Origin: Paenarthrobacter ureafaciens
GTDB taxonomy: Bacteria; Actinomycetota; Actinomycetes; Actinomycetales; Micrococcaceae
Direction of reading: 5' to 3'
NCBI RefSeq assembly: GCF_004028095.1
Contig: NZ_SBHM01000006.1
Span: 124,001-188,000, forward strand
Length of the DNA stretch: 64,000 nt
Below the pieces are notes generated by a model. The model did no database searches, was not told the DNA's origin, and saw nothing but the letters and a program-made list of their open reading frames with translations. Shown piece after piece: positions 50,480-61,015 of this stretch. The first letter of the stretch is position 1. Every line of letters starts with the position of its first letter. Both the position numbers and the translations under genes were made by a program.

Positions 50480-50521
50480 CAGGCCCCGGTTTGGTTATCC
50501 ACATAACCGAACCGGGGCCTG
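50480..50521 (+). terminator. Terminator after the DUF349 gene
   Basis: CAGGCCCCGGTTTGGTTAT at 50480 pairs with its near-complement ending at 50521 (TAACCGAACCGGGGCCTG), around a CCACA loop. It lies 20 bases after the stop codon. Confidence 0.75.
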
Positions 50522-50555
50522 TGCGCATTTAAGGGCTGCGGGAAATGATCAGAGC

Positions 50556-51155
50556 ATGCACTCCTTCGATCCCGCCGCGCACCTGCAGGAGCCCGCCCTC
50601 CAAGAGTTGTACTCCCCCAGCCGGATATTCACGTGGCCGGAGCTTCAAAGCATGGCACTGGACGGGATCCTGCGCCCGCTCTACGGAAAGAGTTACGCAG
50701 CCCCTGGAGTGGCAACAACCCCGAGGCTGCGCGCACGTGCGGCGGCCCTCACAGTTCCCGCCAGGATGCGCACCAAGGTCGTGGCGGGGCGCCTGACAGC
50801 AGCCTGGATCTACGGTTGCGCGGCTCCTCCGGAGCGGCTGTCACTCCTGGTCGACGCGAAGCACCGTATCTCAAGTCTCCGCGGCGCCCGGGACTGCAGC
50901 CTCCACGAAGTCAGGCTGGGCCAAATGGACGTCGTGAGCCTCGGCGGCATGCTCGTCAGCAGTCCCTTGCGGACGGCAGCGGACATCGCACTGCATATCG
51001 AGGAAGAACGGGCACTGCCGGCCTTGTTCTCGCTGCTGGCACGTCCGGACCTGGGCGTTCGCCTGCGGTTACTCACACTGGCCGTCGAGGCCGCACCGCG
51101 CGTTCCCCACAAGAAACGGGCCTTGACGACACTCGCCGCGCTGGCTGAACGCTAG
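50556..51155 (+). CDS. AbiEi-antitoxin-like protein
   Basis: 199 residues, no signal peptide. Layout resembles type IV AbiEi-like antitoxins or transcriptional regulators common in Arthrobacter: an N-terminal winged-helix-like part ([24 protein letters not shown]), then a middle beta-rich part ([40 protein letters not shown]). No AbiEii-type nucleotidyltransferase toxin is adjacent, so it is an orphan if it belongs to that family. Convergent with rel; the two stop codons share the tetranucleotide CTAG. The assignment is by pattern only. Confidence 0.7.
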   Translation: MHSFDPAAHLQEPALQELYSPSRIFTWPELQSMALDGILRPLYGKSYAAPGVATTPRLRARAAALTVPARMRTKVVAGRLTAAWIYGCAAPPERLSLLVDAKHRISSLRGARDCSLHEVRLGQMDVVSLGGMLVSSPLRTAADIALHIEEERALPALFSLLARPDLGVRLRLLTLAVEAAPRVPHKKRALTTLAALAER

Positions 51156-53542
51156 GTGCGGCGACGGTTGCCGGTAGTTCTGTACACGTCGAACACACCG
51201 TCAATGCGACGAACAGCGCTTAGGACATGGTGGAGATACTTCGGATCCCCCATCTCGAAGGCAAACTTCGAGATGGCTACCCTGTCGCTGGACGTATGCA
51301 CCGAAGCAGCCAGGATGTTTACGTGGTTTTCCGAAAGTACACGGGTGACGTCGGAGAGGAGCGACTTCCGGTCCAATGCCTCGACCTGGATCTCCACGAG
51401 GAACACGCTCGACTGCGTCGGCGCCCACTCGACCTCGACGATCCTGTCCGGCTGGTCCCGGAGCCCGGAAACGTTGGTGCAGTCCGTCCGGTGGACAGAG
51501 ACTCCCGAACCACGCGTCACGAAGCCAAGGATCGGATCCGGCGGCACCGGAGTGCAACACCGGGCGAGTTTCACCCAGACATCCCCGACCCCACGCACGA
51601 TCACACCTGAATCGGAGAACTTGGACTTGGCCACCTGGGTGGGGATGCTGACCTCGTCAAGGTCCTCGTCCGGCGTCTCTTGGCCGCCCAGGTGCTCGAC
51701 GAGTTTCTCCATGACCGACTGGGCGGACGTGTGTCCGTCGCCCACGCCCGCGTAGAGCCCGGAGATATCGACGTAGTGGAACTCCTCGGCCACAGCAGAC
51801 AGCGCGTCGTGGGTCATGAGCCGCTGCAAGGGAAGGTTTTGCTTCCGCATGGCCCGCGTCAGCATGTCCTTGCCGCGGTCAATTGCTTCCTCGCGGCGTT
51901 CCTTGGTGAACCACTGGCGGATTTTGTTGCGGGCACGGGCCGATTTGACGAAGTGCTGCCAGTCCTGGCTGGGACCTGCACCTTCGGCCTTGGAGGTGAA
52001 GATTTCGACCCAGTCGCCGTGGTTCAGTTCGCTGTTAAGCGGAACGAGCTTGCCGTTAACGCGGGCACCAATGGTCCTGTGGCCCACTTCCGTGTGCACG
52101 GCATAGGCGAAGTCAACGGGAGTAGAGCCTGCGGGCAAAGCCATGACTTCACCCTTGGGGGTAAAGACGAACACCTCACGGGCGTTGATCTCGTACCGCA
52201 AAGAGTCCAGGAACTCGCCCGGATCCGATGTTTCCTGCTGCCAGTCCACCAGCGACCTCAGCCAGCCCATGTCTCCGTCCCGGGGGCTGCCGGGGCCGAC
52301 AGCGGTACGGTTGGGCTGATCCTTGTACTTCCAGTGCGCGGCCACACCGTATTCGGCCCTGCGATGCATCTCATGCGTACGGATCTGGATCTCCACCGGT
52401 TTGCCGCCCGGACCGATCACGGTGGTGTGCAGGGACTGGTACATGTTGAACTTCGGCATGGCGATGTAGTCCTTGAAACGCCCGGGCAAGGGGTTCCACC
52501 GCGAATGCAGTGTGCCCAGCGCGGCGTAACAGTCGCGGACCGAATCAACCAGCACGCGCACGCCCATGAGGTCGTTGATGTCGTCGAAGTCCTTATCCCG
52601 GACGATCATCTTTTGGTAGATCGAGTAGTAGTGCTTGGGACGGCCGGTAATGGTGGCCTTGATGCGCGCCGTCCGAAGATCGTCGGCGATCTGGTTGCGG
52701 ATGACGCTGAGGCTCTTCTCCCGCTCGGGGGTCCTGTCCCCCACCATCCGGACGATTTCCTCGTACACCTTGGGATACAGGGCTGCAAAGGAGAGATCCT
52801 CGAGCTCCCACTTGATGGTGTTCATGCCAAGGCGGTGCGCCAGCGGGGCAAAGATTTCCAGGGTCTCCCGAGCCTTGCGGGAGGAAGATTCCGCAGAGAC
52901 GAAACGCCACGTCCTGGCGTTATGCAGACGGTCCGCGAGCTTGATCATGAGGACCCGGATGTCCTTTGCCATGGCCACGACCATTTTGCGGACGGTCTCG
53001 GACTGGGCAGCCTCACCGAAGCTGACCTTGTCCAGCTTGGTCACCCCGTCCACGAGCATGGCCACTTCGGGCCCGAAGTCACGGGTCAGGTCTGCCAGCG
53101 TGTACGGCGTATCCTCCACGGTGTCGTGGAGCAGCGCCGCAGCCAAGGTGGTGCCGGTCATGCCCAGTTCGGCCAGGATCGTGGCGACGGCGACGGGATG
53201 GGTGATGTAGGGGTCGCCGCTCTTGCGCTTCTGCCCCTGGTGGCTCTGCTCGGCCACTGCGAAGGCGCGCTGGATGAGGTCGAAATCCTCTTTGGGGTTG
53301 TTGGCCCTGACAGTGCGGAGGAGCGGCTCCAGGATGGGCGAATACGGAGCTACCCCACGTCCGGTAAGCCGGGCAAGCCGCGAACGGGTCCTTTCCCGCC
53401 GTCCGGGGAAGGTTGGACGCGCCCCCGGGGCGTCAACCGGCACAGCAGCAGACCGCCCAGCCACGCTTGTTGCTGGAACCGCCACACCGCTGTGACCGTC
53501 TTCTCCGCCCGCCGGTGGTGCCGACGTCGCACGCTCTTCCAC
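51152..53542 (-). CDS. rel: Bifunctional (p)ppGpp synthetase/hydrolase
   Basis: Controls the stringent response. 796 residues. The hydrolase HD domain ([21 protein letters not shown]) is intact, followed by the synthetase ([37 protein letters not shown]), TGS ([15 protein letters not shown]), the zinc-finger-like [22 protein letters not shown] and a C-terminal ACT domain. GTG 53542 has GAGGGG 7 bases upstream, so I prefer it to the GTG at 53557. A TAGACT -10 candidate lies at 53576-53581. No apt gene lies between secF and rel. Confidence 0.97.
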   Translation of the reverse strand: MEERATSAPPAGGEDGHSGVAVPATSVAGRSAAVPVDAPGARPTFPGRRERTRSRLARLTGRGVAPYSPILEPLLRTVRANNPKEDFDLIQRAFAVAEQSHQGQKRKSGDPYITHPVAVATILAELGMTGTTLAAALLHDTVEDTPYTLADLTRDFGPEVAMLVDGVTKLDKVSFGEAAQSETVRKMVVAMAKDIRVLMIKLADRLHNARTWRFVSAESSSRKARETLEIFAPLAHRLGMNTIKWELEDLSFAALYPKVYEEIVRMVGDRTPEREKSLSVIRNQIADDLRTARIKATITGRPKHYYSIYQKMIVRDKDFDDINDLMGVRVLVDSVRDCYAALGTLHSRWNPLPGRFKDYIAMPKFNMYQSLHTTVIGPGGKPVEIQIRTHEMHRRAEYGVAAHWKYKDQPNRTAVGPGSPRDGDMGWLRSLVDWQQETSDPGEFLDSLRYEINAREVFVFTPKGEVMALPAGSTPVDFAYAVHTEVGHRTIGARVNGKLVPLNSELNHGDWVEIFTSKAEGAGPSQDWQHFVKSARARNKIRQWFTKERREEAIDRGKDMLTRAMRKQNLPLQRLMTHDALSAVAEEFHYVDISGLYAGVGDGHTSAQSVMEKLVEHLGGQETPDEDLDEVSIPTQVAKSKFSDSGVIVRGVGDVWVKLARCCTPVPPDPILGFVTRGSGVSVHRTDCTNVSGLRDQPDRIVEVEWAPTQSSVFLVEIQVEALDRKSLLSDVTRVLSENHVNILAASVHTSSDRVAISKFAFEMGDPKYLHHVLSAVRRIDGVFDVYRTTGNRRRT

Positions 53543-53640
53543 AGAAGTACCCCTCACGACCGATTTAATTCTTCCAGTCTATTCCCGCCAACGAATGCTT
53601 CCGCAACCGCGACGCACATGACGCGAACAGCGGCAAGTCA

Positions 53641-53679
53641 AAGAGCCGGCCCCTGCATCCTGGCAGGGGCCGGCTCTTT
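53641..53679. terminator. Strong terminator between secF and rel
   Basis: AAGAGCCGGCCCCTGC at 53641 is matched exactly by its complement ending at 53678, with a 6-base loop and T-runs on both sides. It ends secDF and works in either direction. Confidence 0.85.
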
Positions 53680-53699
53680 CCGTTGTTCAGGCGCCTTCG

Positions 53700-54689
53700 T
53701 CAGGCAGCGGCTTCAGCCCTCCGGTGGGCCACCTTCTTCGCCTGCTTCACGAGTTCCGGTTCGCCCTGGCGGAGCCAGGCGTACAGCGGAGCGGCAATGA
53801 AGATGGTGGCTGCGGTACCGATGAGGATCCCGACGAACAGCGCCAGGGACAGGTCGCGGAGGGTTCCGGCCCCCAGGAGTCCGGCACCAATGAAGAGGAT
53901 CGCTGCCACGGGGAGGACAGCAACCATCATGGTGTTGATCGAGCGCACCAAGGTCTGGTTGACCGCGAGGTTCACCTCTTCGCCGAACGTCCGGCGGGTG
54001 GAAGTGGAAATGTCCGAGGTGTTCTCCCGGATCTTGTCGAAGACCACCACGGTGTCGTACAGCGAATAGCTAAGGACCGTCAGGAAGCCAATGATGGCCG
54101 ACGGGGTTACTTCAAAATCACTCAGGGCGTACACACCCGCCGTGACGAACATCGTCACCAGCATGCCCACCAGGGCGGACAGGGACATCTTCCACGTCCT
54201 GAAGTACAGCGCCATGAGGACAGCAGCCAGGCCGACGAACACCACCAGGCCGATCAATGCCTGCCGGGTCACGTCCTGGCCCCACGTGGGGCCGACGAAG
54301 TTGGATGTCACTTCGTTGTCGGTGACCCCGTAGGCGCTGGTGAGGCCTTCCTTGATGCGGTTGGTCTCATCATCGGTCAACTGGTCCGTCTGGATTCGCA
54401 TGGTGTTGCCGGCAACGTTGGCAACGCGCGGCACGGCACCGGGAACGACGTCGTGGACCGCTTTCTCTCCGAGTCCGGCATCCGTGGTGGACACATTGGA
54501 CACGGTGAACTCAGAACCGCCGCGGAACTCGATGCCCAGGTTGAAGCCGCCCTTGAGCACCGGGATGAGGATGGACAACGCCACTGCCACGGCAGCGATG
54601 ATGAACCAGATCTTCTTCGAGTCCACAAAATTGTAGGACCGCTTGCCCGTGTAGAGCTCATAGCCGAAGGTCGCGAAGCTGGTAGTCAT
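53700..54689 (-). CDS. secF: Protein translocase subunit SecF
   Basis: Membrane partner of SecD that uses proton motive force to help pull proteins through SecYEG. 329 residues, six membrane helices. NLGIEFRGGSEF and the periplasmic P1 domain are followed by the C-terminal DEKIRE-like VVFDKIREN, GFLTVLSYSLYDT and NQTLVRSINT. ATG overlaps the secD stop (TAATG), with GGAG upstream. Confidence 0.96.
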   Translation of the reverse strand: MTTSFATFGYELYTGKRSYNFVDSKKIWFIIAAVAVALSILIPVLKGGFNLGIEFRGGSEFTVSNVSTTDAGLGEKAVHDVVPGAVPRVANVAGNTMRIQTDQLTDDETNRIKEGLTSAYGVTDNEVTSNFVGPTWGQDVTRQALIGLVVFVGLAAVLMALYFRTWKMSLSALVGMLVTMFVTAGVYALSDFEVTPSAIIGFLTVLSYSLYDTVVVFDKIRENTSDISTSTRRTFGEEVNLAVNQTLVRSINTMMVAVLPVAAILFIGAGLLGAGTLRDLSLALFVGILIGTAATIFIAAPLYAWLRQGEPELVKQAKKVAHRRAEAAA

Positions 54690-56458
54690 TACTTCTCCTC
54701 GCTGGTGGCGTTGGATGACTTGTTGCCGTTGGACGAGCCGGTGAGCTGCCCCTTCTCGGCAAGGCGTCGTTCGGCGATGGTCATGCGCCGTTCGGCTTCC
54801 GCCACGGCACCGGCGTTGCGGGGCCTGACGTTGGCGGGCTTCTCCTCGGCTGTCCGGATCCGGCCGGCACCCCGGTACAACGGCACCGCTCCAAGGCGGT
54901 CAGGAGACAGTCCGGAGAAGCGGTGGCCTTCTCCGAAGAACTTGGTGCGGGCCAGGACCTGCAGCATGGGGTGGGTGAACATGAACACGACGATGAGGTC
55001 GGCCACAGCGGTCAGGCCCAGCGTGAAGGCAAAGCCACGGACGTTCCCGACGGCGACGAAGTACAGCACCACGGCTGCAAGGAGGTTGACTGCCTTGGAG
55101 GCCAGAACGGTGCGCTTGGCGCGCTTCCAGCCGTTCTCGACGGCGGACACCAGGCCCCTGCCTTCGCGCAGCTCGTCACGGATACGTTCGAAGTACACGA
55201 TGAAGGAGTCCGCAGTCTGGCCAATGGCCACGATGAGGCCCGCGACACCGGCCAGCGACAGGCGGTAGTTTTCGGTCCAGCCAAGGATGGCGATCGCGAG
55301 ATAGGTCAGCGCGCCGGCGACAAGGAGTGAAGCGATGGTGACGAACCCGAGGGCGCGGTACTGGAAGAGCGAGTAGACCACCACGAGGACGAGGCCGATG
55401 ATGCCGGCCAGGAGACCCAGGCGCAGCTGGTCGCCACCCAGGGTGGCGGAAATCTGTTCCTGTGACTGGATCTCAAAGGAGATCGGAAGCGCGCCGTAGC
55501 GGAGCTGCTCGGAAAGTGCCTTGGCGGATGCTTGCGTGAAGTTGCCCGTGATCTGCGGCTTGCCGTCAGTGATGACCGCCAGTGCCCGGGGGGCGGAAAT
55601 GACCTGGTCGTCCAGGACAATGGCGAACTGTGCCTTGGGATCGTTGCCGCCCTGCGCCAGGGAGGCGTTGTAGAACTGGTTGAGCCGTTCGGTAACCTTC
55701 TTGAACTTCTCCGTAGCGTCACCGTTGAACTCGATGTTGACGCCCCAGGAGTTGGTGACGGAACCCTGGGCTCCCTGGACCTGGGAGAAGGAAGAATCGG
55801 CAATGTCCTGGCCCTTGACCTCTACGGGACCAAGGATGTACTTGATGGCGGGGGTCTTGTCCGTAGCGGGTTCGCAGGTTACCAACGGCTTGGCCGGGTC
55901 TGAACGCTCGCGCTTCTCCGCAGCCGGATTGACGCAATCCAGAGCCTCGAATTCCTTTTGGACTTCCGGGGTGATCCAGTTGGTGTCGCTGGCATTCGTC
56001 GGCTCGGCCGTGGGCTTGTTCAGCTGGTCATCCGGAGTGCGGGACTCGGCAGGAATTGCCGCCGGGTCAGCCGCGGCAATTACGGGGCGGAAGTTCATAT
56101 CCGCCGAAGCCTGGATGAGGTCGCGGGTTTCCTTCGACGGTGTTCCCGGAAGGCTGACCACGACGTTGCGGCCGGACTGCGTGCTGATCTCGGCTTCTGC
56201 TACGCCGGAACCATCAACGCGCTGGCGAATGATCGCCACGGCCTGGTTGAGCTGTTCTTCGTTGATCTCGCTGGAGCCCTCGACGCGTGGCGCCAGGATC
56301 ATCTGGGTTCCGCCCTCAAGGTCCAGCGCAAGCTTGGGAGCCCACGTGGCGTTGCCGGTGATGACACCCCCGGCCAGAACTGCGGTTAGTACGACGAATA
56401 TTGCTCCAAGCCAAGTCAGCACTCTGCGCGCTGAATTCCTAGGGCCGGTCCGTGCCAT
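54689..56458 (-). CDS. secD: Protein translocase subunit SecD
   Basis: Sec translocon accessory with a large extracytoplasmic P1 domain. 589 residues. KLALDLEGGTQMIL (D1 motif) near residue 40, the periplasmic domain at about 60-330, then six-helix RND-like C-terminus with AGLIVAIGQTADSFIVYFERIRDELREG (D5 and D6 motifs). The C-terminal tail is charged and Ser/Asn-rich. Preceded by yajC, followed by secF. Confidence 0.97.
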   Translation of the reverse strand: MARTGPRNSARRVLTWLGAIFVVLTAVLAGGVITGNATWAPKLALDLEGGTQMILAPRVEGSSEINEEQLNQAVAIIRQRVDGSGVAEAEISTQSGRNVVVSLPGTPSKETRDLIQASADMNFRPVIAAADPAAIPAESRTPDDQLNKPTAEPTNASDTNWITPEVQKEFEALDCVNPAAEKRERSDPAKPLVTCEPATDKTPAIKYILGPVEVKGQDIADSSFSQVQGAQGSVTNSWGVNIEFNGDATEKFKKVTERLNQFYNASLAQGGNDPKAQFAIVLDDQVISAPRALAVITDGKPQITGNFTQASAKALSEQLRYGALPISFEIQSQEQISATLGGDQLRLGLLAGIIGLVLVVVYSLFQYRALGFVTIASLLVAGALTYLAIAILGWTENYRLSLAGVAGLIVAIGQTADSFIVYFERIRDELREGRGLVSAVENGWKRAKRTVLASKAVNLLAAVVLYFVAVGNVRGFAFTLGLTAVADLIVVFMFTHPMLQVLARTKFFGEGHRFSGLSPDRLGAVPLYRGAGRIRTAEEKPANVRPRNAGAVAEAERRMTIAERRLAEKGQLTGSSNGNKSSNATSEEK

Positions 56459-56484
56459 TATCGATCTTCCTGTTATCGCCGGAC

Positions 56485-56522
56485 AGCCGCCGGCCGACGC
56501 CGGTGGGCGTCCGCCGGCGGCT
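56485..56522 (-). other. Intercistronic hairpin between yajC and secD
   Basis: AGCCGCCGG at 56485 pairs with CCGGCGGCT ending at 56522, with an inner GACGCC/GGCGTC stem. It may set the ratio of YajC to SecDF by partial termination or mRNA protection. No U-run follows. Confidence 0.4.
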
Positions 56523-56572
56523 CTCCGCTGCCGTAGAAGTTATCTTGCGCGGTGGTACCGCGGCTGACAGTG

Positions 56573-57001
56573 CTAGTTGTCCTTCTTGTCCTCTTTGTTG
56601 AGGCGCGCAATGGTTTCCTCGGGAGTCTCCGGAGCAGCCGGGGCCTCCGTGCCGGTTACGGTGAGCGAGGACGCATCATCCGGAACAACCGGGGTTTCCT
56701 CTGCCGGCTGGTCGATGACCTTGGTTACTGCCTGGCGGTGCACCGTGGCTTCGTTGCCCGGGGAAAGCTCCAAAACTACCTTGTTCTCGGCCTCGTCGAT
56801 GGAGACAATGCGGCCGAACAGGCCAAAGCTGGTCATGACGTCAACGCCCGGAGCAAACTTCGACTGCATTTCAGCCTGCTGCTGCTGGGTCTTCTTGTTG
56901 CGGCGGAACATCATGAAGACAAAGAGTCCCAGCATGACGAAGAGCAATATGGTCATTGGATCCACAGGGAAGTTCCGTTCTGTACTTACGTTTGCGTTCA
57001 C
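56573..57001 (-). CDS. yajC: Preprotein translocase subunit YajC
   Basis: Small bitopic membrane protein of the SecDF-YajC complex. 142 residues. One membrane helix at about 17-34 (TILLFVMLGLFVFMMF), then RRNKKTQQQQAEMQSKFAPG and the KxGDxVxT-like VDVMTSFGLFGRIVSID. The tail from about 100 on is a Glu/Pro/Ala-rich extension typical of actinobacteria. GTG at 57001 with AGGA 7 bases upstream. Confidence 0.95.
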   Translation of the reverse strand: MNANVSTERNFPVDPMTILLFVMLGLFVFMMFRRNKKTQQQQAEMQSKFAPGVDVMTSFGLFGRIVSIDEAENKVVLELSPGNEATVHRQAVTKVIDQPAEETPVVPDDASSLTVTGTEAPAAPETPEETIARLNKEDKKDN

Positions 57002-57059
57002 GGCAGCGTCCTGTGCCGAGCGTCATACCAGTCTAGTGGGAAATTCCGGGTGCAGCGTG

Positions 57060-58136
57060 TTAACCGATGCTGTCTACGCTCTCAGCGTGGTTTTCATCCT
57101 CTTCGAACAAGGGAAAGGCTTCCTGGCCAAACACCCCGGCAGGGACGGCATACCCCAGGTGGGTCCAGGCTGACGCCATGGCGATGCGGCCCCGCGGCGT
57201 GCGTCCCATCAGGCCTTCACGGACCAGGTACGGCTCTGCCACGGTCTCCACTGTCTCCGGCTCTTCGCCGACGGCGATGGCCAGCGTGGAAAGACCCACC
57301 GGGCCACCGTTGAACTTGGTGATCAGGGCCTCCAGGACAGCGCGGTCCAGGCGGTCGAGCCCGCGGGCGTCTACCTCGTACATATCCAGGGCTGCGGCGG
57401 CTGACCGCGCGTCGATCTGCTCGATGCCGTGTACCAGGGCCCAGTCGCGGACACGGCGAAGCAAGCGGTTGGCGATACGCGGCGTGCCGCGTGAACGGCC
57501 CGCAATCTCCGTAAAGCCGGCCGAATTGACCTTCAGGTCCAACAGGCCTGCGGAACGGCGGAGGACGAGTTCAAGTTCTTCGACCGAATAGAACTCCAAG
57601 TGGCCCGTGAAGCCGAAGCGGTCCCTCAGGGGCCCGGGAAGGAGCCCGGCACGGGTTGTGGCACCAACCAAGGTGAACGGCGGGAGCTCCAGTGGAATGG
57701 CGGTGGCTCCGGCGCCCTTGCCCACCACGATGTCCACGCGGAAGTCTTCCATGGCCATGTACAGCATTTCTTCGGCGGGCCGGGACATGCGGTGGATTTC
57801 GTCCAGGAACAGGACTTCGCCCTCCGACAAGGAGGAGAGGATGGCAGCCAAATCCCCGGCGTGCTGGATGGCCGGGCCACTGCTGATTCGCAGGGGGGCA
57901 TTCATCTCGGCAGCGATGATCATGGCAAGGGTGGTCTTGCCGAGTCCCGGAGGCCCTGACAAAAGAACGTGGTCGGCGCTCCGATCACGCATGCGTGAGG
58001 CTTCCAGGACCAGCGAAAGCTGCTTCCGGACCCTGTGCTGGCCCACGAAGTCGTGAAGGTTTTTGGGCCGGAGGGCGGCCTCGATGACACGCTCTTCCGG
58101 TTCCTCGCCCCCGGCGACCAGGGATTGCTCAGCCAC
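57060..58136 (-). CDS. ruvB: Holliday junction DNA helicase RuvB
   Basis: Hexameric AAA+ motor for branch migration with RuvA. 358 residues. Walker [10 protein letters not shown], Walker [10 protein letters not shown], sensor 1 GATTRAG, and the winged-helix C-terminus ([15 protein letters not shown]) are intact. GTG start overlaps ruvA by 8 bases. Confidence 0.97.
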   Translation of the reverse strand: MAEQSLVAGGEEPEERVIEAALRPKNLHDFVGQHRVRKQLSLVLEASRMRDRSADHVLLSGPPGLGKTTLAMIIAAEMNAPLRISSGPAIQHAGDLAAILSSLSEGEVLFLDEIHRMSRPAEEMLYMAMEDFRVDIVVGKGAGATAIPLELPPFTLVGATTRAGLLPGPLRDRFGFTGHLEFYSVEELELVLRRSAGLLDLKVNSAGFTEIAGRSRGTPRIANRLLRRVRDWALVHGIEQIDARSAAAALDMYEVDARGLDRLDRAVLEALITKFNGGPVGLSTLAIAVGEEPETVETVAEPYLVREGLMGRTPRGRIAMASAWTHLGYAVPAGVFGQEAFPLFEEDENHAESVDSIG

Positions 58137-58773
58137 GGCTGCCTACGCGGTTGCCCGCACGGGCCCCGTCCTGGCCCAGCCAGCGAAGGGTCGCGCGAAG
58201 GATCTGGGCGACGTTGCCCGAGTCCACGAGCTCGGGTGAGTCGGCCATGGCTTTGTCGATGCTGCCCGTAGCGTCTTTTTCCGACCATCCCAGGCTGGTC
58301 ATGGCCGCAACTACCTGTGGCTTCCACTCAGCGGTTACCTGTGCGGCAGGGGCGCTGGCGGTGCCTGTGCCATGGGGAACCAGCTTGCCTGCCAACTCCA
58401 GGACGATCCGGCCAGCGACCTTCGGCCCGATGCCCGGCACCTTGGTGAACGCCTTGCCGTCTCCGGTGTGCGCGGCCACGCGGATGGCCTCCGGCTCATG
58501 GACGGCAAGGACGGCCAACGCCAGCCGCGGCCCTACTCCGCTGACGCTGAGAAGGACATCGAAGACCTCACGTTCGTCGTCATCGGCAAAGCCAAACAGC
58601 GTCAGCGAATCCTCACGGACGATCATGGACGTAAAGAGCTTGGCTTCATCGCCGGGCTTCAGGTGGCTCAGCGTCTGTGGTGTGGCGTAGACGCTCATGC
58701 CTGCACCGTTGAGGTCGATCACTGCCGTCGACAACCCGACGTGGGCAACCGTGCCACGAAGAAAACTGATCAA
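58129..58773 (-). CDS. ruvA: Holliday junction DNA helicase RuvA
   Basis: Binds the four-way junction and loads RuvB. 214 residues. N-terminal OB fold ([13 protein letters not shown]), tandem helix-hairpin-helix ([16 protein letters not shown] and [19 protein letters not shown]), and a C-terminal RuvB-contact domain. TTG start at 58773, with AGGAG 7 bases upstream. Confidence 0.96.
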   Translation of the reverse strand: MISFLRGTVAHVGLSTAVIDLNGAGMSVYATPQTLSHLKPGDEAKLFTSMIVREDSLTLFGFADDDEREVFDVLLSVSGVGPRLALAVLAVHEPEAIRVAAHTGDGKAFTKVPGIGPKVAGRIVLELAGKLVPHGTGTASAPAAQVTAEWKPQVVAAMTSLGWSEKDATGSIDKAMADSPELVDSGNVAQILRATLRWLGQDGARAGNRVGSRG

Positions 58774-58834
58774 GACCGGGCTCCTGTAACTATCCGAACA
58801 TATCTACGAATACCCTAGCAAGCGCAGCCGGCAT

Positions 58835-59410
58835 TCAGCGCGCGCGCCGCGCCTTCGCTTCAGCTTCTGCCCATGCTTTCTGGGCGGGCGTCAGGGCAGA
58901 GCTGCCCTTTGCACCGGGAGCTCCCGTCCCGTTTCCCGCCCGCCAGGCGTGGGTGAGCGCCAAGGCGAGGGCGTCGGCGGCATCGGCCGGCTTGGGCGGG
59001 GCGTCCAGGCGAAGGATCTTGGTGACCAGCTTGGTGACGGCGTCCTTGTTGGCACTTCCGCTGCCCGTGACCGCCGCCTTGACTTCGGATGGCGTGTGCA
59101 GTGCCACCGGTATGTCCCGCCGGGCGGCAGCCGCAATCACCACTCCCGACGCCTGCGCCACGCCCATGACGGTACTGACGTTCATTTGGGAGAAGACGCG
59201 CTCCACGGCCACCACATCGGGTTGATGAAGGTCCAGCCACTCATCGATTGCCTGGGCGATGACCAGCAGGCGCCTGTCCAGGGTGAGTTCCGCCGAGGTA
59301 CCGACGACGCCGACAGCCACCATGGTTGCGCGGCGGTTCCGTTCGATATCCACGACGCCGATCCCGCAACGGGTAAGGCCCGGATCGACTCCCAATACGC
59401 GAAGAGTCAA
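58835..59410 (-). CDS. ruvC: Crossover junction endodeoxyribonuclease RuvC
   Basis: Resolves Holliday junctions. 191 residues. All catalytic acids are visible: Asp in [12 protein letters not shown], Glu in [10 protein letters not shown], and the [14 protein letters not shown] pair. TTG start at 59410 with AAGG 7 bases upstream. ruvC-ruvA-ruvB is the conserved order; yebC lies 64 bases upstream. Confidence 0.97.
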   Translation of the reverse strand: MTLRVLGVDPGLTRCGIGVVDIERNRRATMVAVGVVGTSAELTLDRRLLVIAQAIDEWLDLHQPDVVAVERVFSQMNVSTVMGVAQASGVVIAAAARRDIPVALHTPSEVKAAVTGSGSANKDAVTKLVTKILRLDAPPKPADAADALALALTHAWRAGNGTGAPGAKGSSALTPAQKAWAEAEAKARRAR

Positions 59411-59474
59411 ATCCGGGCCTTTCTCAGTGAATGTAACGCCTCAGCGGATGTGAGGCTGCCGGCGTGAACGGCTG

Positions 59475-60230
59475 TTAGTCGGCGTCGAGGGCTGCTTGGA
59501 CCTCGTCGCTGAAGTCGGCGTTGCTGTAGACGTTCTGGACATCGTCCAGGTCTTCCAACGCGTCCACCAACTTCATGAACTTCTTGGCACCATCGACATC
59601 GAGGTCCACCTGCATGGACGGCACAAACTCTGCCTCATCCGACTCGTACTCGATTCCGGCTTCCTTCAGGGCATCGCGGATGGCCTGAAGGTCCGAAGGC
59701 TCGGAGTGGATTTCCCAGTTGTCGCCGCTGTCCTTGACCTCTTCGGCGCCGGCGTCGAGGACGGCCATAAGGATGTCGTCCTCGGACAATCCATTCTTGG
59801 GCAGGACCACGACACCCTTGCGGGTGAACAGGTAGCTCACGGATCCGGGATCGGCAATGGTGCCGCCGTTGCGCGAAATCGCCAACCGGACCTCGGAGGC
59901 TGCACGGTTCTTGTTGTCCGTCAAACATTCGATGAGCAACGCCGAACCCTGCGGACCGCGGGCTTCGTACATGATCTCGGTGTAGTCCACCACTTCACCG
60001 GTGAGGCCGGCGCCGCGCTTGATGGCGCGGTCGATGTTGTCGTTGGGCACCGAGGTCTTCTTGGCCTTGGTGACTGCCAGTTCCAGGCCAGGGTTGCCGG
60101 CGAGGTCCGGACCACCCATGCGGGCGGCAACTTCGATGTTCTTGATCAGTTTGGCGAACGACTTTGCACGGCGGGCGTCAATGACGGCTTTCTTGTGCTT
60201 GGTGGTCGCCCATTTGGAGTGGCCTGACAT
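59475..60230 (-). CDS. YebC/TACO1-family regulator
   Basis: Broadly conserved protein, long called a transcriptional regulator; recent work links the family to ribosomal translation of proline stretches. 251 residues. [24 protein letters not shown]-terminus (motif [12 protein letters not shown]), [22 protein letters not shown] and the acidic C-terminus are standard. Between pdxT and ruvC, same strand. Confidence 0.95.
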   Translation of the reverse strand: MSGHSKWATTKHKKAVIDARRAKSFAKLIKNIEVAARMGGPDLAGNPGLELAVTKAKKTSVPNDNIDRAIKRGAGLTGEVVDYTEIMYEARGPQGSALLIECLTDNKNRAASEVRLAISRNGGTIADPGSVSYLFTRKGVVVLPKNGLSEDDILMAVLDAGAEEVKDSGDNWEIHSEPSDLQAIRDALKEAGIEYESDEAEFVPSMQVDLDVDGAKKFMKLVDALEDLDDVQNVYSNADFSDEVQAALDAD

Positions 60231-60233
60231 GCT

Positions 60234-60935
60234 TTACGCTTCTCCTCTGATCATTCGAATAAAGAGTTCATGCACGCGCTTCTCCCCTGTTACCTCCGGA
60301 TGGAAGGAAGTGGCCAGCAAACGGCCGGAGCGCACTGCAACAATTCTAGCCATCCCGTGCAGGGTGGCCGTGTGGCTGGCGTGGTCGGGATCCACCTGCG
60401 CCAGGATCTCAACGTCCGGACCAACCCGTTCCACCCACGGTCCGCGGATGAATACCGCGTGCACCGGGTCCACGCCGGACTCGCCGGCACTGAAATCAAG
60501 GCCCTTGAAGTCCAGGTCCGTTTCAAATGATTCCCGTTGGCGCCCAAAGGCGTTGCGGCGGACCGTGATGTCAAGCCCACCGAAGGTCTGCTGGGGGTTT
60601 CCGGCCAAGTCTGTGGCGGGGTCCGCGATGTCGTTGGCGAGCAGGATCATGCCTGCACACGAACCGTAGACGGGAAGTCCGTCGGCGATCCGTTGGCGCA
60701 AGGGATCAGCTACGTCGAATATCCTGGCGAGCTTGTCGATTGCCGTTGACTCGCCGCCAGGGATGATCAGGCCGTCAATGTCATCGAGTTCCCCGGCCCT
60801 GCGGATCCCGACACCGGTGGCGCCTGCAGCTTCCACCGCGTGGATGTGCTCGCGGAAGTCGCCTTGGAGCGCCAGCACGCCGATCCGGAGTCCGGCACCA
60901 ACGCGCGACGAAGCGTCGGAAAGGGTTTTGGTCAT
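60234..60935 (-). CDS. pdxT: Pyridoxal 5'-phosphate synthase glutaminase subunit PdxT
   Basis: Class I glutaminase that gives ammonia to PdxS for PLP synthesis. 233 residues. [13 protein letters not shown], the nucleophile Cys in [12 protein letters not shown], and the His-Glu pair in [12 protein letters not shown] at 60935 ([10 protein letters not shown]); a TATGAT -10 stands 6 bases upstream, so the message may be leaderless. pdxS is not adjacent and must lie outside the window. Confidence 0.95.
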   Translation of the reverse strand: MTKTLSDASSRVGAGLRIGVLALQGDFREHIHAVEAAGATGVGIRRAGELDDIDGLIIPGGESTAIDKLARIFDVADPLRQRIADGLPVYGSCAGMILLANDIADPATDLAGNPQQTFGGLDITVRRNAFGRQRESFETDLDFKGLDFSAGESGVDPVHAVFIRGPWVERVGPDVEILAQVDPDHASHTATLHGMARIVAVRSGRLLATSFHPEVTGEKRVHELFIRMIRGEA

Positions 60936-60941
60936 TGGACC

Positions 60942-61008
60942 ATCATAGTGTCCGCAGACCCCACGGGCGGCAACGGGACAAGGCTCCATGCCGCAACTGG
61001 GATATATT
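60942..61008. promoter_or_regulatory. Divergent pdxT / murT promoters, both apparently leaderless
   Basis: On the minus strand TATGAT (60942-60947) is 6 bases before the pdxT ATG. On the plus strand TATATT (61003-61008) is 7 bases before the murT ATG. At these distances transcription should begin at or next to the start codon. Neither gene has a Shine-Dalgarno sequence. No good -35 boxes are seen. Confidence 0.5.
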
Positions 61009-61015
61009 ACAGAGC

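Noticed and set aside
51680..53800. A 706-codon plus-strand frame
   Set aside because: Antisense shadow of rel; no start site, no family motif.
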